DNA from: Catenovulum sp. 2E275
GTDB lineage: Bacteria > Pseudomonadota > Gammaproteobacteria > Enterobacterales > Alteromonadaceae
NCBI RefSeq assembly: GCF_025515275.1
Contig: NZ_JAOPFU010000002.1
Location: 62,001 to 126,000 of the forward strand
Direction of reading: 5' to 3'
DNA length: 64,000 nt
Every line of letters begins with the position of its first letter. Within the stretch, counting starts at the first letter, position 1. A model generated the notes under the pieces. The model did not search any database and was not told the origin of the DNA. It worked only from the letters and a program-made list of their open reading frames with translations. Shown here piece after piece: positions 18,377-28,847 of this stretch. The position numbers were made by a program, and so were the translations under genes.

Positions 18377-19972
18377 TTAACTCACCACAAAAGCCGTTTT
18401 GATCAGGTTTTGGGTATATTCATGCTGTGGTTGGGTAAAAACCTGTTCACAACTGCCTGCTTCTATAATTTTGCCAGCTTTCATCACCACCACATCTTCA
18501 CAAAGCGCTTTAACTACTTTTAAATCATGGCTGATAAATAAATAAGTTAAGTTATGCGTTTTTTGCAGTTTTTTAAGTAATTTAAGCACTTGAAATTGTA
18601 CGGTGCGATCAAGTGACGAGGTTGGTTCATCTAAAATAATAAACTTAGGTTTCATGACCAAGGCGCGCGCCAGAGCAATGCGTTGCCTTTGCCCACCGGA
18701 AAATTCATGCGGATAACGGTGACGAATTTCAGGATCAAGTTCAACTGCTTGCATCGCTTCTATAATCATTTGCTCGCGCATTGCCGGTTCGCCAATTTTA
18801 TTAATTTCTAGCCCTTCACCAATAATTTCACTCACCAACATTCTGGGGCTTAAACTACCGTAAGGGTCTTGAAATACAAATTGCATATCGCGTCTTAGTT
18901 TAGTCAGCTGATCTTTTTTAAGCTGATTAACTGGCTGACCAGCAAATGTAAATTCACCCTGGCTTTTAATTAATCTGAGCAAAGCTTTAGATAAAGTGGT
19001 TTTACCACTGCCACTTTCGCCAACAACCGCTAATGCAGTGCCTTGTTTGATTGAAAAATTAATCCCGTCAACGGCTTTAACATGCCCAACCGTTCGGCGA
19101 AAAATACCTTGTTCAATCGCAAACCAAACTTTTAAATCTTTAACTGATAATAACTCCGCTGCATTTTTGTCTGAGTAACAAAATGCATCCGGCGGCTCAG
19201 CATTAATTAGTTTTTGAGTATAAGCATGCTGAGGTTGATTAAAAATTTGCTGACAGTTTTCAACTTCAACCAAGCGCCCTTTTTCCATCACCGCAACTCG
19301 GTCTGCTAATTGGCGCACGACCGTTAAATCATGGCTGATAAATAAAACGGCCATATTTAGCTCTTGTTGAAGCTGTTTAATTAAATCTAAAATTTGTGCT
19401 TGAACCGTCACATCTAACGCGGTGGTTGGCTCATCGGCAATTAATAACTCCGGCTCATTAATCAGTGCCATTGCAATCATAATCCGCTGTTTTTCACCGC
19501 CAGAAAATTGGTGCGGGTAATCTGCCAGCCGGTTTTTTGCATTGCGAATCCCCACCTTTTCAAGCCACTCAATAATTTTGCTTCGGCTTTGTTTTAAACT
19601 TAACCCTTGGTGAATTAATAAAGTTTCACCTAATTGTTTTTCAATGGTATGGAGCGGGTTAAGTGACATCATGGGTTCTTGAAAAATCACCCCAACTTTA
19701 TCACCACGCCAGCCTCTTAATTGGCTTGGCGAAGCATTTAAAACCGATTGACCGGATAATAAAATATCACCGGTTGGATAACTCACTGGTGGCTCATTTA
19801 ATAAGCGTAAAATCGACATAGAAGTCACCGATTTACCACTGCCACTTTCGCCTACTAAAGCTAAAATTTCACCACGCTGAATGGTTAAATTTAACTGGTG
19901 AACCACTTGTCTGGTTTCATCGCCCTGCTTAAATGCAATGCTTAAATTTTTAATTTCAACTAACTGGCTCAT
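18377..19972 (-). CDS. yejF: Peptide/microcin C ABC transporter ATP-binding protein YejF (double ATPase)
   Basis: This 531-residue protein has two ABC ATPase domains in one chain. Each has a Walker A ([13 protein letters not shown] near residue 41, [13 protein letters not shown] near 315), an ABC signature ([18 protein letters not shown]) and a Walker B ([18 protein letters not shown]). This fused form is the YejF type of the oligopeptide/Dpp/Opp family. It overlaps the yejE stop by four bases (ATGA), so translation is coupled. It energises import of oligopeptides and, in E. coli, microcin C. Confidence 0.94.
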   Translation of the reverse strand: MSQLVEIKNLSIAFKQGDETRQVVHQLNLTIQRGEILALVGESGSGKSVTSMSILRLLNEPPVSYPTGDILLSGQSVLNASPSQLRGWRGDKVGVIFQEPMMSLNPLHTIEKQLGETLLIHQGLSLKQSRSKIIEWLEKVGIRNAKNRLADYPHQFSGGEKQRIMIAMALINEPELLIADEPTTALDVTVQAQILDLIKQLQQELNMAVLFISHDLTVVRQLADRVAVMEKGRLVEVENCQQIFNQPQHAYTQKLINAEPPDAFCYSDKNAAELLSVKDLKVWFAIEQGIFRRTVGHVKAVDGINFSIKQGTALAVVGESGSGKTTLSKALLRLIKSQGEFTFAGQPVNQLKKDQLTKLRRDMQFVFQDPYGSLSPRMLVSEIIGEGLEINKIGEPAMREQMIIEAMQAVELDPEIRHRYPHEFSGGQRQRIALARALVMKPKFIILDEPTSSLDRTVQFQVLKLLKKLQKTHNLTYLFISHDLKVVKALCEDVVVMKAGKIIEAGSCEQVFTQPQHEYTQNLIKTAFVVS

Positions 19973-21009
19973 TTTTTATTCGCCCTTGGGTCAAATGCAT
20001 CCCGAATCCCTTCGCCAATAAATACCAATAACATCAAAATAATCCCTAAAGAGCAAAATGCGGTAAACCCCAGCCAAGGCGCTTGGATATTAGCTTTACC
20101 TTGAGATAATAACTCACCAAGCGAAGGCGAACCGGGTGGCAAACCAAACCCTAAAAAGTCGAGTGAAGTTAAAATAGTGACAGAGCCAGATAAAGCAAAT
20201 GGCATCATCGCCATAGTTGCGACCATGGCATTAGGTAAAATATGTTTAAACATCAAGCGGCTGTCAGACATTCCCATCGCTTTTGCCGCAGTCACATACT
20301 CTAAATTACGGCATCGTAAAAATTCAGCGCGGACAACACCAACAAACCCCATCCAACCAAATAAAGTGGTAATAAAAACCAGCCATGCAACATTCGGGGT
20401 AATAAAATTAACCAGAATAATCAACATAAACAGTTGTGGCATACCGCCCCAAATTTCCATAAATCGCTGTAAACTTAAATCAACCCAGCCACCATAAAAC
20501 CCTTGCACAGCACCAAGCGCAATACCAATTAAAGCTGAGGCAATGGTTACAGCAAAGCCAAATAAAACACTTAACCTAAAACCATAAATAACCAGAGCTA
20601 ATACATCGCGGCCTTTATCATCCGTACCCAGCCAGTTTTCATTGGTTGGCGCACTGGGCGCTGGAGTTGGTAAATCATAATTAATGGTTGAATAACTGTA
20701 TGGAATTAACGGCCAGAGCATCCAGCCATCCTGTTCGATTAATTCTGCAATATAAGGGTCACGATAATCTGCGGCTAAATCAAACTCTCCACCAAAATCA
20801 GTTTCTGAATATTCAGTAATTAACGGGAAATATAAACTGTTCTGATAACTAATTAATAAAGGTTTGTCGTTAGCAATTAATTCAGCAAATAAAGACAAAA
20901 CAAATAATACCGAGAACAGCCAAAACGAATAATAACTCTTGCGGTTATTTTTAAATTTTAACCACCTTTGCTGATTGATATGGCTTAAACTCAACCGTGA
21001 TTTTGTCAT
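19969..21009 (-). CDS. yejE: Peptide/microcin C ABC transporter permease YejE
   Basis: This 346-residue inner-membrane permease has an N-terminal helix (about residues 26-47), a long periplasmic stretch with NWLGTDDKGRDVL, and a permease core with several helices. The coupling motif is EFLRCRNLEYVTAAKAMGMS near residue 230. The GTDxxGRD segment is typical of DppC/OppC-type permeases. It starts directly after the yejB stop and overlaps yejF by four bases, so the four yej genes form one operon. Confidence 0.93.
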   Translation of the reverse strand: MTKSRLSLSHINQQRWLKFKNNRKSYYSFWLFSVLFVLSLFAELIANDKPLLISYQNSLYFPLITEYSETDFGGEFDLAADYRDPYIAELIEQDGWMLWPLIPYSYSTINYDLPTPAPSAPTNENWLGTDDKGRDVLALVIYGFRLSVLFGFAVTIASALIGIALGAVQGFYGGWVDLSLQRFMEIWGGMPQLFMLIILVNFITPNVAWLVFITTLFGWMGFVGVVRAEFLRCRNLEYVTAAKAMGMSDSRLMFKHILPNAMVATMAMMPFALSGSVTILTSLDFLGFGLPPGSPSLGELLSQGKANIQAPWLGFTAFCSLGIILMLLVFIGEGIRDAFDPRANKK

Positions 21010-22110
21010 CTAAGACCTCGACTCAAAATCAATTCGAGGATCAATAATCATATACATCAGATCACTCAAAATATTCAGCAATAAACCCACCAGTGTAAAT
21101 ACATATAAAGTGGCAAAAATAACCGGATAATCTCTTTGCACTGTGGTTTCGTAAAACAATAACCCTAACCCATCCAGTGAAAAGATAATTTCAATAATCA
21201 AGGAGCTACCAAAAAATACGCCAACAATTGCGGCCGGAAACCCTGACGCAATAATTAACATAGCGTTTCTAAACACATGCTTATACAAAATCGCGTTTTC
21301 GGTTAACCCTTTTGCTCTGGCTGTCATTACATATTGGCGGTTAATTTCATCTAAAAACAAGTTTTTAGTTAACATGGTTAAGCCAGCAAATGAGCCAATT
21401 ACAGTGGCAATAATAGGTAAAGTCATGTGCCAAAAATAATCTGTAATTTTGCCCCAAGTGGATAAATCTTCCCAGTTATTGGATGTCAGCCCACGCAGTG
21501 GAAACCAGTCAAAATAAGAGCCACCAGCAAATAAAATAACCAGCACAACTGCAAATAAAAAGGCAGGAATAGCACTCGCGGCTAAAATAACGGTCGTTGT
21601 CCATGTATCAAACTGACTACCGTTTTTAATGGCTTTACGTATACCAAGCGGAATTGAAATAGCGTAAACAATTAAAAGTGACCAAAGCCCAAGTGAAATC
21701 GAAACCGGTAAACGCTCTATAATTAAATCGACCACACTTTTGCCGCGGAATAAACTTTCACCAAAATCAAATACCGCATAATCTTTTAGCAGTATCCAAA
21801 AGCGTTCAGTGATGGGTTTATCAAACCCAAACCGTTTTTCTATTTCTGCGATTTCTTCTTTGGTTAAACCACCTGCGCCTCGATAACCAGAAGCTTCCTG
21901 CGCGGTAATGTCTCTGGGTTGATTAACTTCACTACCGCTCGATGCCAACCTTTCTTGCATAACATTGGTATTACCCAAACCGGATTGAGCCGCAATATAT
22001 TGATCAACCGGCCCGCCCGGAGCCAGTTGAATAATAAAAAAATTAATTGCAATAATTGCAAAAAAGGTAGGAATGACCAGCAATAAACGCCGAATAATAT
22101 ATGCGATCAT
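21010..22110 (-). CDS. yejB: Peptide/microcin C ABC transporter permease YejB
   Basis: This is a 366-residue DppB/OppB-type permease. The first helix ([20 protein letters not shown]) is followed by [16 protein letters not shown], and the permease core carries the coupling segment [19 protein letters not shown] near residue 260. The insertion between the first helix and the core (about residues 45-100) is characteristic of YejB. It lies between yejA (48 bases upstream) and yejE (no gap). Confidence 0.93.
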   Translation of the reverse strand: MIAYIIRRLLLVIPTFFAIIAINFFIIQLAPGGPVDQYIAAQSGLGNTNVMQERLASSGSEVNQPRDITAQEASGYRGAGGLTKEEIAEIEKRFGFDKPITERFWILLKDYAVFDFGESLFRGKSVVDLIIERLPVSISLGLWSLLIVYAISIPLGIRKAIKNGSQFDTWTTTVILAASAIPAFLFAVVLVILFAGGSYFDWFPLRGLTSNNWEDLSTWGKITDYFWHMTLPIIATVIGSFAGLTMLTKNLFLDEINRQYVMTARAKGLTENAILYKHVFRNAMLIIASGFPAAIVGVFFGSSLIIEIIFSLDGLGLLFYETTVQRDYPVIFATLYVFTLVGLLLNILSDLMYMIIDPRIDFESRS

Positions 22111-22158
22111 TTAAATTTAATTTACCTGTTATTTTTGAGAATATTATATTTACAAATA

Positions 22159-24003
22159 CTATCTTTGCGAAGCTGGCAATTTAGCGGCTTTCTCAGCGTC
22201 GTACCACCAAGTATCTTCACCTAAATCATATTTAGGTACTTGTTTTGGACGTGAGAATTTATTCCAGTATGCAACTCTGTATTTAGATAAATGCCATTGA
22301 GGAACAGAATAATAATTCCATAATAATACTCGGTCAAATGCACGGGCGTAAGCTTTTAATTCTGCTTCATTTTCTTGATTTTCAGCAATTTTATCAACCA
22401 GATAATCAATTACAGGATCATTTGGACCAACCCAGTTATAGGATGAATTTAAGTAGTCTGTGTGCCACTGAATTTTTAAAGTTTCACTTGGGAAACCAGC
22501 AAAAGCGCGGCTAATCATATCAAATTCACGCTCTCTAACTCGATTAATATATTGGGAAGCATCCGTCACTAACTTAATATTCATTTTAGCGCCAACTCTT
22601 TCAATATTTTTTTGAAAAGGGACTGAAAATCTTTCTTCTGAAGGTCTGAAAATAAGTAGCTCAAACTCCAGTTGCTTACCGTTTTTATCGACCAATTTAT
22701 TATCAACCAAACTGTATCCGGCCTGTTTAAATAAAGCTAATGCCTGACGTATTTCACTGCGAATATTCCCACTGCCATCCGTTTTATTAAGCTTAAACTC
22801 TTTAGTAAAAACCTCTTTAGGTAATTTATCTTTAAATTGATTTAAAATTTCTAATTCTCGCCCTTTTGGTAAACCAGATGATGCATAATCAGAATTCATA
22901 AAGTAGCTATAGTTTCTTTGATAGTCACCATAGAAAAAATTCTTATTAGTCCACTCAAAATCAAATAATAAATTTAGAGCTTGGCGTACTTTTGGGTCTT
23001 GGAATTGAGGTTTTTGCACATTAAAAACAAACGCACTGTTTCCTGTCGGTGTTTCATGAGCAATTTCTTCTTTAACTATGTAGCCTTTATCAAAGTTTTC
23101 GCCAGTATATTGAGTCGCCCAATTTTTGGCTATAGTTTCTAGGCGGTAGTCATACTCACCTTTTTTGAATGCTTCAACTAACACAGTTTCATCAAGGTAA
23201 TAATCTATCCTCAATTCATCAAAATTAAATCGTCCAATATTAGTTGGATGATTCGTAGCCCAATATTCGGGATTCCTTTGATATACAATGTGCTGCCCCA
23301 TTTCATACTCTTTAACCTTATATGGCCCACTGCCAACAGGAGGCTTAGCAAATGGTTCTGCAAACTGTTTATCATGGTAATAATGTTTAGGAAGAATGGT
23401 TAAATCACACAAACTCAACATGAGCGCTTTATCTGGCCTAGTCAGTGTAAATTTAACTTTATTTTTAGCGACAACCTCAACAGAAACACCGTCATAATAC
23501 TTTTTAAACTGAGGTACACCTTGTTCAAAAAATAAGTTGTAGCTAAACGCCACATCTTCTGCGGTAATCATTTTGCCATCGGTGAATTTTGCATTTTCAT
23601 CAATATAAAAAGTCACCCATGAATAATCTGACGGATATTCTATTTGCTTCGCAATTAAAGGGTAATAAACCGATATTTCATCTAAATTTGAAGCCATTAG
23701 GCTTTCGTTTAAAAGATCTTCCAGCATGGCCGGAGAAGTACCCCGTTGAGCATAACGATTAAAATTATCAAATGTTCCTCTAACCCCATAAGTAATCATC
23801 CCACCTTTTGGTGCATCTGGATTAACATAATCCCAATGTTTAAAGTCGGCCGGATATTTAGGTTCACCGCGCAGTGCAATTGAAGTGGCTTTAATCACTT
23901 TTACATTATTTTGGTTTTCAGTTGGCGTAGGGTGCTGGGTTTCGGCATAAGTGCCGGTGCTGAATACACTAAAAGTTAACAGAAAAAAATAAGCGAGTTT
24001 CAT
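22159..24003 (-). CDS. yejA: Extracellular solute-binding protein YejA
   Basis: This 614-residue periplasmic binding protein of the SBP_bac_5 family captures oligopeptides for the YejBEF importer. It starts with a signal peptide of about 20 residues (MKLAYFFLLTFSVFSTGTYA). Family blocks are YPADFKHWDYVNPDAPKGG near the mature N-terminus, then ITAEDVAFSYNLFFEQG and FNVQKPQFQDPKVRQALN. It is the first gene of the yejA-yejB-yejE-yejF operon. No specific regulator site was recognised in the 286 bases upstream. Confidence 0.93.
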   Translation of the reverse strand: MKLAYFFLLTFSVFSTGTYAETQHPTPTENQNNVKVIKATSIALRGEPKYPADFKHWDYVNPDAPKGGMITYGVRGTFDNFNRYAQRGTSPAMLEDLLNESLMASNLDEISVYYPLIAKQIEYPSDYSWVTFYIDENAKFTDGKMITAEDVAFSYNLFFEQGVPQFKKYYDGVSVEVVAKNKVKFTLTRPDKALMLSLCDLTILPKHYYHDKQFAEPFAKPPVGSGPYKVKEYEMGQHIVYQRNPEYWATNHPTNIGRFNFDELRIDYYLDETVLVEAFKKGEYDYRLETIAKNWATQYTGENFDKGYIVKEEIAHETPTGNSAFVFNVQKPQFQDPKVRQALNLLFDFEWTNKNFFYGDYQRNYSYFMNSDYASSGLPKGRELEILNQFKDKLPKEVFTKEFKLNKTDGSGNIRSEIRQALALFKQAGYSLVDNKLVDKNGKQLEFELLIFRPSEERFSVPFQKNIERVGAKMNIKLVTDASQYINRVREREFDMISRAFAGFPSETLKIQWHTDYLNSSYNWVGPNDPVIDYLVDKIAENQENEAELKAYARAFDRVLLWNYYSVPQWHLSKYRVAYWNKFSRPKQVPKYDLGEDTWWYDAEKAAKLPASQR

Positions 24004-24289
24004 TATTTGTTATCTCCATTTGCGCTATCAAAACAGTGTAATTTTGTTTTCAGCAAAAATTTTTATGATGAGAGTTTGAGGTTACTTACAATACAATAAT
24101 TTTTAAGCTAGTTAAATTCAGCTAAAGATAAAATCGTTTAAGTATCTCAATTAAAGCATAAATGTTTCATATTCATCCAGTTATTCTGGTGCTATACTTT
24201 TAATCACTTGTTTATTGCGAGCTAAGCTAGGTCAAGCGGGTTTACTCAATTGACTGACTCAAATAATTCGATAAAGTTGCAGTATCACT

Positions 24290-25870
24290 ATGAGAATCAA
24301 TATAAAACTTACAATTTATGTTGGAATTATTGCCGCAATTGCGACGCTTATTTTGGCTTACACCTCTAACAACAATATCTTAAAATCGACCCAACAAGAA
24401 AACGACCGAATTATTCAGGCTTTAGTCGCCACTGTTTATGATACTGCGGCTATTTCTGCCTATTTAAATAATGAAGCGCTGGCTAATGATGTCGTTACTG
24501 GGCTATTAAAAAACCAACGGGTTTTATGCGCCTCCATTATTACGCCCCAAATGTCTACCGCAGAAAATAAAAGCTGTATTGGAGGGAAAAGTTATTCGGA
24601 AGATTTATTCTCGCCTTTTAACAAAGCAGAAAAAATAGGTCAGATAACCATATTTAAAAATGAAGCGTTAGAAAAACAACTCGCATCTGAAATTGCAAAT
24701 AATAAAATTCAGGGCGTCATTTTTGTAGTGGTTATTAGTATATTAGTGACTTTGGTGACAACTTATTTATTAGTGTCGCACCCGATTGAAAAATTAGCTG
24801 CTTGGTTAGATTCAGTTAAATTGGATAATGCTCAAAGCCAGCGTTATCCGCATACCAACCGCAATGATGAAATAGGTAAAATTGGCTTTAAAATCAACCA
24901 GCTGCTAAATAAACTAGATGAACGATTAAATAAAGAAAGAGCATTAACAGAGCAGACTAAAAAGTTGTCAGATAATTTTACTATGATCTGCAACTTATCT
25001 AAAAATGCATTAATTGTTACTGATGATAAACTCAACTTATTGTCTTATAACCCTACCTTTGAATCTTTATGGAAAAAATATTCTGGTCATCCTCGTATAC
25101 ATACTAATACCCAATGGCTGGGATTTATTTTCGAAAATTCGGATACGATTTCAAATACGATAATGGACAGTCATATATTACATGAGCCCACTACACTAGA
25201 GATAGAATCTAAACATAAGCTAGGACAAGACAAAGACGATAATCAATGGTTTGAGCTTACTTTCGCTAAGGCTGAGAATATGCAAGGCGAGTTAAGTGTA
25301 TTTATGATAATTAGTGATGTAACAAGTAAGCGCCAGCAATTATTAAAATCAGAATTTGAAGCTGATCATGACATTTTAACTAACTTGAAAAACCGTCGAG
25401 CAGCAAGACGTATGCTAAGTCACCTACTGCAAACTCCAGATCAATCCTCACAAGTTGCCTTACTAGTCATTGATTTAGACGGATTTAAGGATATAAATGA
25501 TACTTATGGGCATGACGCTGGTGATACAGCATTAATAGAAGTAGCTAAACGGTTGGCCAAGATTACTCGCCGAGCTGATATTTTAGCTCGTTGGGGTGGT
25601 GATGAATTTATAATTGCACTTAATTATAGTGAGCAAAAAGAAGCAGAATTAATCGCAGAGAAAGCAATTCAGGCAATATCACAACCTATTTATATTGAAG
25701 ACCAGATACAGGTTGAATTGGGTGCCAGTATTGGCATTTCAATGTCGCCATCACACGCCGATGACTTCGACACTTTATTTGAAAAGGCAGATCAAGCCAT
25801 GTATCAAGTTAAAAAACAAGGGAAAAATAGTTTTATTGTTTTCAATAATTCAGCTTATGAGCAGAGTTAA
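24290..25870 (+). CDS. Membrane-bound diguanylate cyclase (GGDEF) with periplasmic sensor and PAS-like region
   Basis: This 526-residue protein has a first membrane helix (about residues 7-25), a periplasmic domain of about 115 residues containing two cysteines, a second helix (about 143-164), a HAMP-like linker (about 165-225), a PAS-like region (about 230-345) and a GGDEF domain (about 355-520). The active site is intact, RWGGDEF with GGDEF at 436-440, and an inhibitory I-site RRAD lies five residues before it. It therefore should make cyclic di-GMP with feedback inhibition. It is convergent, 12 bases apart, with a small binding-protein gene that may share its signal. Confidence 0.9.
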   Translation: MRINIKLTIYVGIIAAIATLILAYTSNNNILKSTQQENDRIIQALVATVYDTAAISAYLNNEALANDVVTGLLKNQRVLCASIITPQMSTAENKSCIGGKSYSEDLFSPFNKAEKIGQITIFKNEALEKQLASEIANNKIQGVIFVVVISILVTLVTTYLLVSHPIEKLAAWLDSVKLDNAQSQRYPHTNRNDEIGKIGFKINQLLNKLDERLNKERALTEQTKKLSDNFTMICNLSKNALIVTDDKLNLLSYNPTFESLWKKYSGHPRIHTNTQWLGFIFENSDTISNTIMDSHILHEPTTLEIESKHKLGQDKDDNQWFELTFAKAENMQGELSVFMIISDVTSKRQQLLKSEFEADHDILTNLKNRRAARRMLSHLLQTPDQSSQVALLVIDLDGFKDINDTYGHDAGDTALIEVAKRLAKITRRADILARWGGDEFIIALNYSEQKEAELIAEKAIQAISQPIYIEDQIQVELGASIGISMSPSHADDFDTLFEKADQAMYQVKKQGKNSFIVFNNSAYEQS

Positions 25871-25882
25871 GCCAGAGTAAAA

Positions 25883-26326
25883 TTAATCTATTTCTATCCT
25901 GTATACTACTTTTACATCATTTGTTAACCAAGCTTCATCTACATAACCGACAGCATATAAATTCTGGCTGACATACTCAATTACCTGACTAGGTGGATCT
26001 AAAACAAGTGGGGGACTATATCTACCTGTAAATAATAGTTTCGCCCAATAGCTACTCATTTGGGAAAGAGATTTCCCCATAAGTTTTTGATAAAAATCAG
26101 CTTTCACAGGCATTTTATTTGATAAATCGACTGGTAATGCAGCTGTTCCACTTGGGAATGCAACCAGTTTACCCGTATAAATATCAAGTACATTACTGCT
26201 CGATAACGTTTCAGTGGGGTTGTCAGGGTGAACAATGACAACAATATCACCGCAGGTAGCGCTGAAACTAATACCAGAAAAAGAACATACTAAGGTTATT
26301 CTAGTTAGCCACTTTTGATAAAACAT
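25883..26326 (-). CDS. Small periplasmic PstS-like substrate-binding protein
   Basis: The start is taken as ATG at 26326, giving about 147 residues with a signal peptide (MFYQKWLTRITLVCSFSGIS). The mature part reads like half of a phosphate-type binding protein: DIVVIVHPDNPTETLS, VLDIYTGKLVAFPSG, YWAKLLFTGRYSPP and YAVGYVDEAWL. Such short PBP-like proteins are common next to signalling genes and may bind phosphate or other anions; the ligand is unknown. It begins right after the stop of the outer-membrane protein gene, so the two are co-transcribed. Confidence 0.75.
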   Translation of the reverse strand: MFYQKWLTRITLVCSFSGISFSATCGDIVVIVHPDNPTETLSSSNVLDIYTGKLVAFPSGTAALPVDLSNKMPVKADFYQKLMGKSLSQMSSYWAKLLFTGRYSPPLVLDPPSQVIEYVSQNLYAVGYVDEAWLTNDVKVVYRIEID

Positions 26327-26327
26327 T

Positions 26328-27653
26328 TTAAAACATCCTATCATAGCTAATTAAAAACACATCTACCTGCTCCGAACCATTTTGTGAGAACCGTTCCGTT
26401 TGCCATAAACCAGCAGCATTTTTTTCTACCCATTTACGTTCAAACTGAAATTTAACGGCTTGCCAAAGCTCAAAATCCCAACGCATTCCAAGGATTAATG
26501 ATTTTTGTTTGTAAGATGGATCAATAAAATCATTAATTACGTTTAAAACAAAGCGAGAGCCACCCTCTGTATTTTGTAAAACAGGTGAAACTTGATCTAG
26601 AGTATCTAAGAAATCATCTTCCGGAAAACTATTTAATGTATAGCCTTTTTTTGAGTGGATAAATGAAACACTCAAAAATGGAGTGACCTCATTCATTGTA
26701 TATGCAAAATTAATATAACCCGTGTCTGTATCTGGCAATAAATAGGTACCCGAACTCAGCCTAGCCAATTCGCTACGAATTCTTAAATTATTTTGGTGAT
26801 ACTCTGCAGCCAAAGTTAAATACTTAAAAATTCCGCCTTTTTCTTTAGTTTGCTCAATAATTTCTAAACCTTCTAACCAAGGAGTAAAATTATTTTCAAT
26901 GGGTAAAGCTTGAGGATTCGCTAAAAGCTGCATAAAACCTTCAATTTGAGAGACTATTTGCCACTCTTCCATTTGTTCTACTTGCGAGTAGCTTGCTCTT
27001 AATAACCAATTTTCAACTTCATATTCTAGGTTTATGCCGAATAAGTTTTTAAATTGACCTGTTACATCCCCTAAATCTTCAACTTTAAATGTAACCTGGG
27101 TCTGACCAAAGTAAGAGTTTAAGCTTAAAAGACCATAATTACTTCGGTAAGTATAAGTTGCATCAATACCATCAACATAAGGCAAAGGTAATTGGGAATA
27201 AAAATCCTGAACAGGTAAGACATCATTGTGTGCATAACCAATTAAGCGGCTTTCACTAACTAAATAACCACGCGGATAAAATCGACCGGCTCTAATTAAC
27301 CAAGAAGAATCCGGACGGTAATTAATAGTAGCGATTTTAATCCGTTCGAGCTCATTATCAATTAGCTCATTTTTTAAAACCACTTGTCCAATTAACTCCC
27401 ATTGAGAGTTAATTGTATAATTAACCTGCCCGCCAATAAGACTCAGATCATCAAAGATCCACTGTCCTCTATAACTATACTGCTCACTTGCAATTGATGA
27501 TTTATATCCGATTTGGTTACTTGAACCATGGTAACCAGCAATAGTTAAAAAGCCATTAAATTGAAAGTTACTAGTATCTGCATGTATAGAGCAAGATACT
27601 AAACTAATAAATGTAGATAATGATTTTAACAGAGGTTTTAAACGAATTTGCAT
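26328..27653 (-). CDS. Outer-membrane beta-barrel (porin-like) protein
   Basis: This 441-residue protein has a signal peptide (about residues 1-25, ending SCSIHA). Alternating amphipathic strands run throughout and the last residue is Phe (SYDRMF), a typical barrel C-terminus. Segments such as WELIGQVVLKNE and AGRFYPRGYLVSESR resemble porin-like proteins encoded next to PBP-like sensor genes. The substrate is unknown. It is followed at once by the small PBP-like gene and preceded by trpS (38 bases), with no terminator seen between trpS and this gene. Confidence 0.72.
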   Translation of the reverse strand: MQIRLKPLLKSLSTFISLVSCSIHADTSNFQFNGFLTIAGYHGSSNQIGYKSSIASEQYSYRGQWIFDDLSLIGGQVNYTINSQWELIGQVVLKNELIDNELERIKIATINYRPDSSWLIRAGRFYPRGYLVSESRLIGYAHNDVLPVQDFYSQLPLPYVDGIDATYTYRSNYGLLSLNSYFGQTQVTFKVEDLGDVTGQFKNLFGINLEYEVENWLLRASYSQVEQMEEWQIVSQIEGFMQLLANPQALPIENNFTPWLEGLEIIEQTKEKGGIFKYLTLAAEYHQNNLRIRSELARLSSGTYLLPDTDTGYINFAYTMNEVTPFLSVSFIHSKKGYTLNSFPEDDFLDTLDQVSPVLQNTEGGSRFVLNVINDFIDPSYKQKSLILGMRWDFELWQAVKFQFERKWVEKNAAGLWQTERFSQNGSEQVDVFLISYDRMF

Positions 27654-27691
27654 TATTTACACCTTGATTTAATGACTTCCAAAGCACTTTA

Positions 27692-28705
27692 CTAATTAGC
27701 TTTTGGTCTCGGTACAAACCCAATTGCGTTAGAAACTTTATCCAAGATAACCTGGGCGCGAGCAGACGCTTTTTCGGCACCATCTAACATGATACGCTCC
27801 AATTCGGCTTGCTCGTTTCTTAACTCTTTAAATCGAGCTTGAATAGGCTCAAGTAAAGATACTATCGCTTCAGCGGTATCTACCTTTAAATGCCCATACA
27901 TTTTATCTTCATATTCAGGCACAAGCTGCTCAACTGTTTTACCTGTCGCGCATGACAATAAAGTTAACAAGTTTGAAACACCAGGTTTTTCTTCAACATC
28001 AAAATAAATTCTAGCTTGCTCATCTGAGTCTGTAACAGCTCGTTTAACCTTTTTGATAATTTTTTTAGGCTCTTCCAACAACCCAATGAAATTACCCGGA
28101 TTATCATCTGATTTAGACATTTTTTTGGTCGGCTCTAACAAACTCATTATACGAGCACCCGTTTCTGGGATATAAGGTTCAGGAACAACAAAAGTATCAC
28201 CATAGGCATTATTAAATCGTATCGCTATATCGCGGCTCAATTCTAAATGCTGTTTTTGATCATTTCCGACAGGTACTTGGTTAGTTCCATATAAAAGTAT
28301 ATCTGCGGCCATTAAACTTGGATAAGTGAATAATCCTGCATTAATATTGTTTTCATTTTTTGCAGATTTATCTTTAAATTGTGTCATTCGATTTAATTCA
28401 CCCATTTGGGTATAACAATTTAAAATCCATCCAAGTTGAGTATGCTGAGGTACATGAGATTGAACAAATACAATACTCTTCTGAGGATCAATCCCACATG
28501 CTAAATATAATGCCAAGCCATCTAAGCAAGCCTTTCTTAATTTTTCAGGGTCTTGGCGAACAGTTATCGCATGTAAATCCACTAATGAAAATAAACAATC
28601 ATATTCATTTTGCATGTTAACCCATTGGCGCAATGCCCCCATATAGTTACCTATACTTAACTCGCCACTTGGCTGAGCGCCACTAAAAACGATGGGTTTT
28701 GTCAT
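27692..28705 (-). CDS. trpS: Tryptophan-tRNA ligase
   Basis: This 337-residue class I aminoacyl-tRNA synthetase charges tRNA-Trp. The HIGH-like motif is [12 protein letters not shown] near the N-terminus and the KMSKS motif is intact in [11 protein letters not shown] near residue 195. Its length matches bacterial TrpS. The start is a plain ATG with AGGAAAG upstream. No leader peptide or attenuator was found. It may be co-transcribed with the barrel gene downstream. Confidence 0.96.
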   Translation of the reverse strand: MTKPIVFSGAQPSGELSIGNYMGALRQWVNMQNEYDCLFSLVDLHAITVRQDPEKLRKACLDGLALYLACGIDPQKSIVFVQSHVPQHTQLGWILNCYTQMGELNRMTQFKDKSAKNENNINAGLFTYPSLMAADILLYGTNQVPVGNDQKQHLELSRDIAIRFNNAYGDTFVVPEPYIPETGARIMSLLEPTKKMSKSDDNPGNFIGLLEEPKKIIKKVKRAVTDSDEQARIYFDVEEKPGVSNLLTLLSCATGKTVEQLVPEYEDKMYGHLKVDTAEAIVSLLEPIQARFKELRNEQAELERIMLDGAEKASARAQVILDKVSNAIGFVPRPKAN

Positions 28706-28793
28706 TTCTTTCCTCTAAACATATATTTATTTAATTATCTGCAATGATCGCTATCTAACAGATTAATTCAAGTACAAATTTATTTTTTTAAAT

Positions 28794-28820
28794 AAAAAAG
28801 GCAAGCTGCTTTAGCTTGCC
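28794..28820 (-). terminator. Rho-independent terminator of the chemoreceptor gene
   Basis: GGCAAGCT-GCTTT-AGCTTGCC is an eight-base-pair GC-rich hairpin. On the minus strand a T-rich tract follows it. It lies 28 bases beyond the chemoreceptor stop at 28848. Confidence 0.85.
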
Positions 28821-28847
28821 CTTCCAATATTAATTAATTTTGGACTA

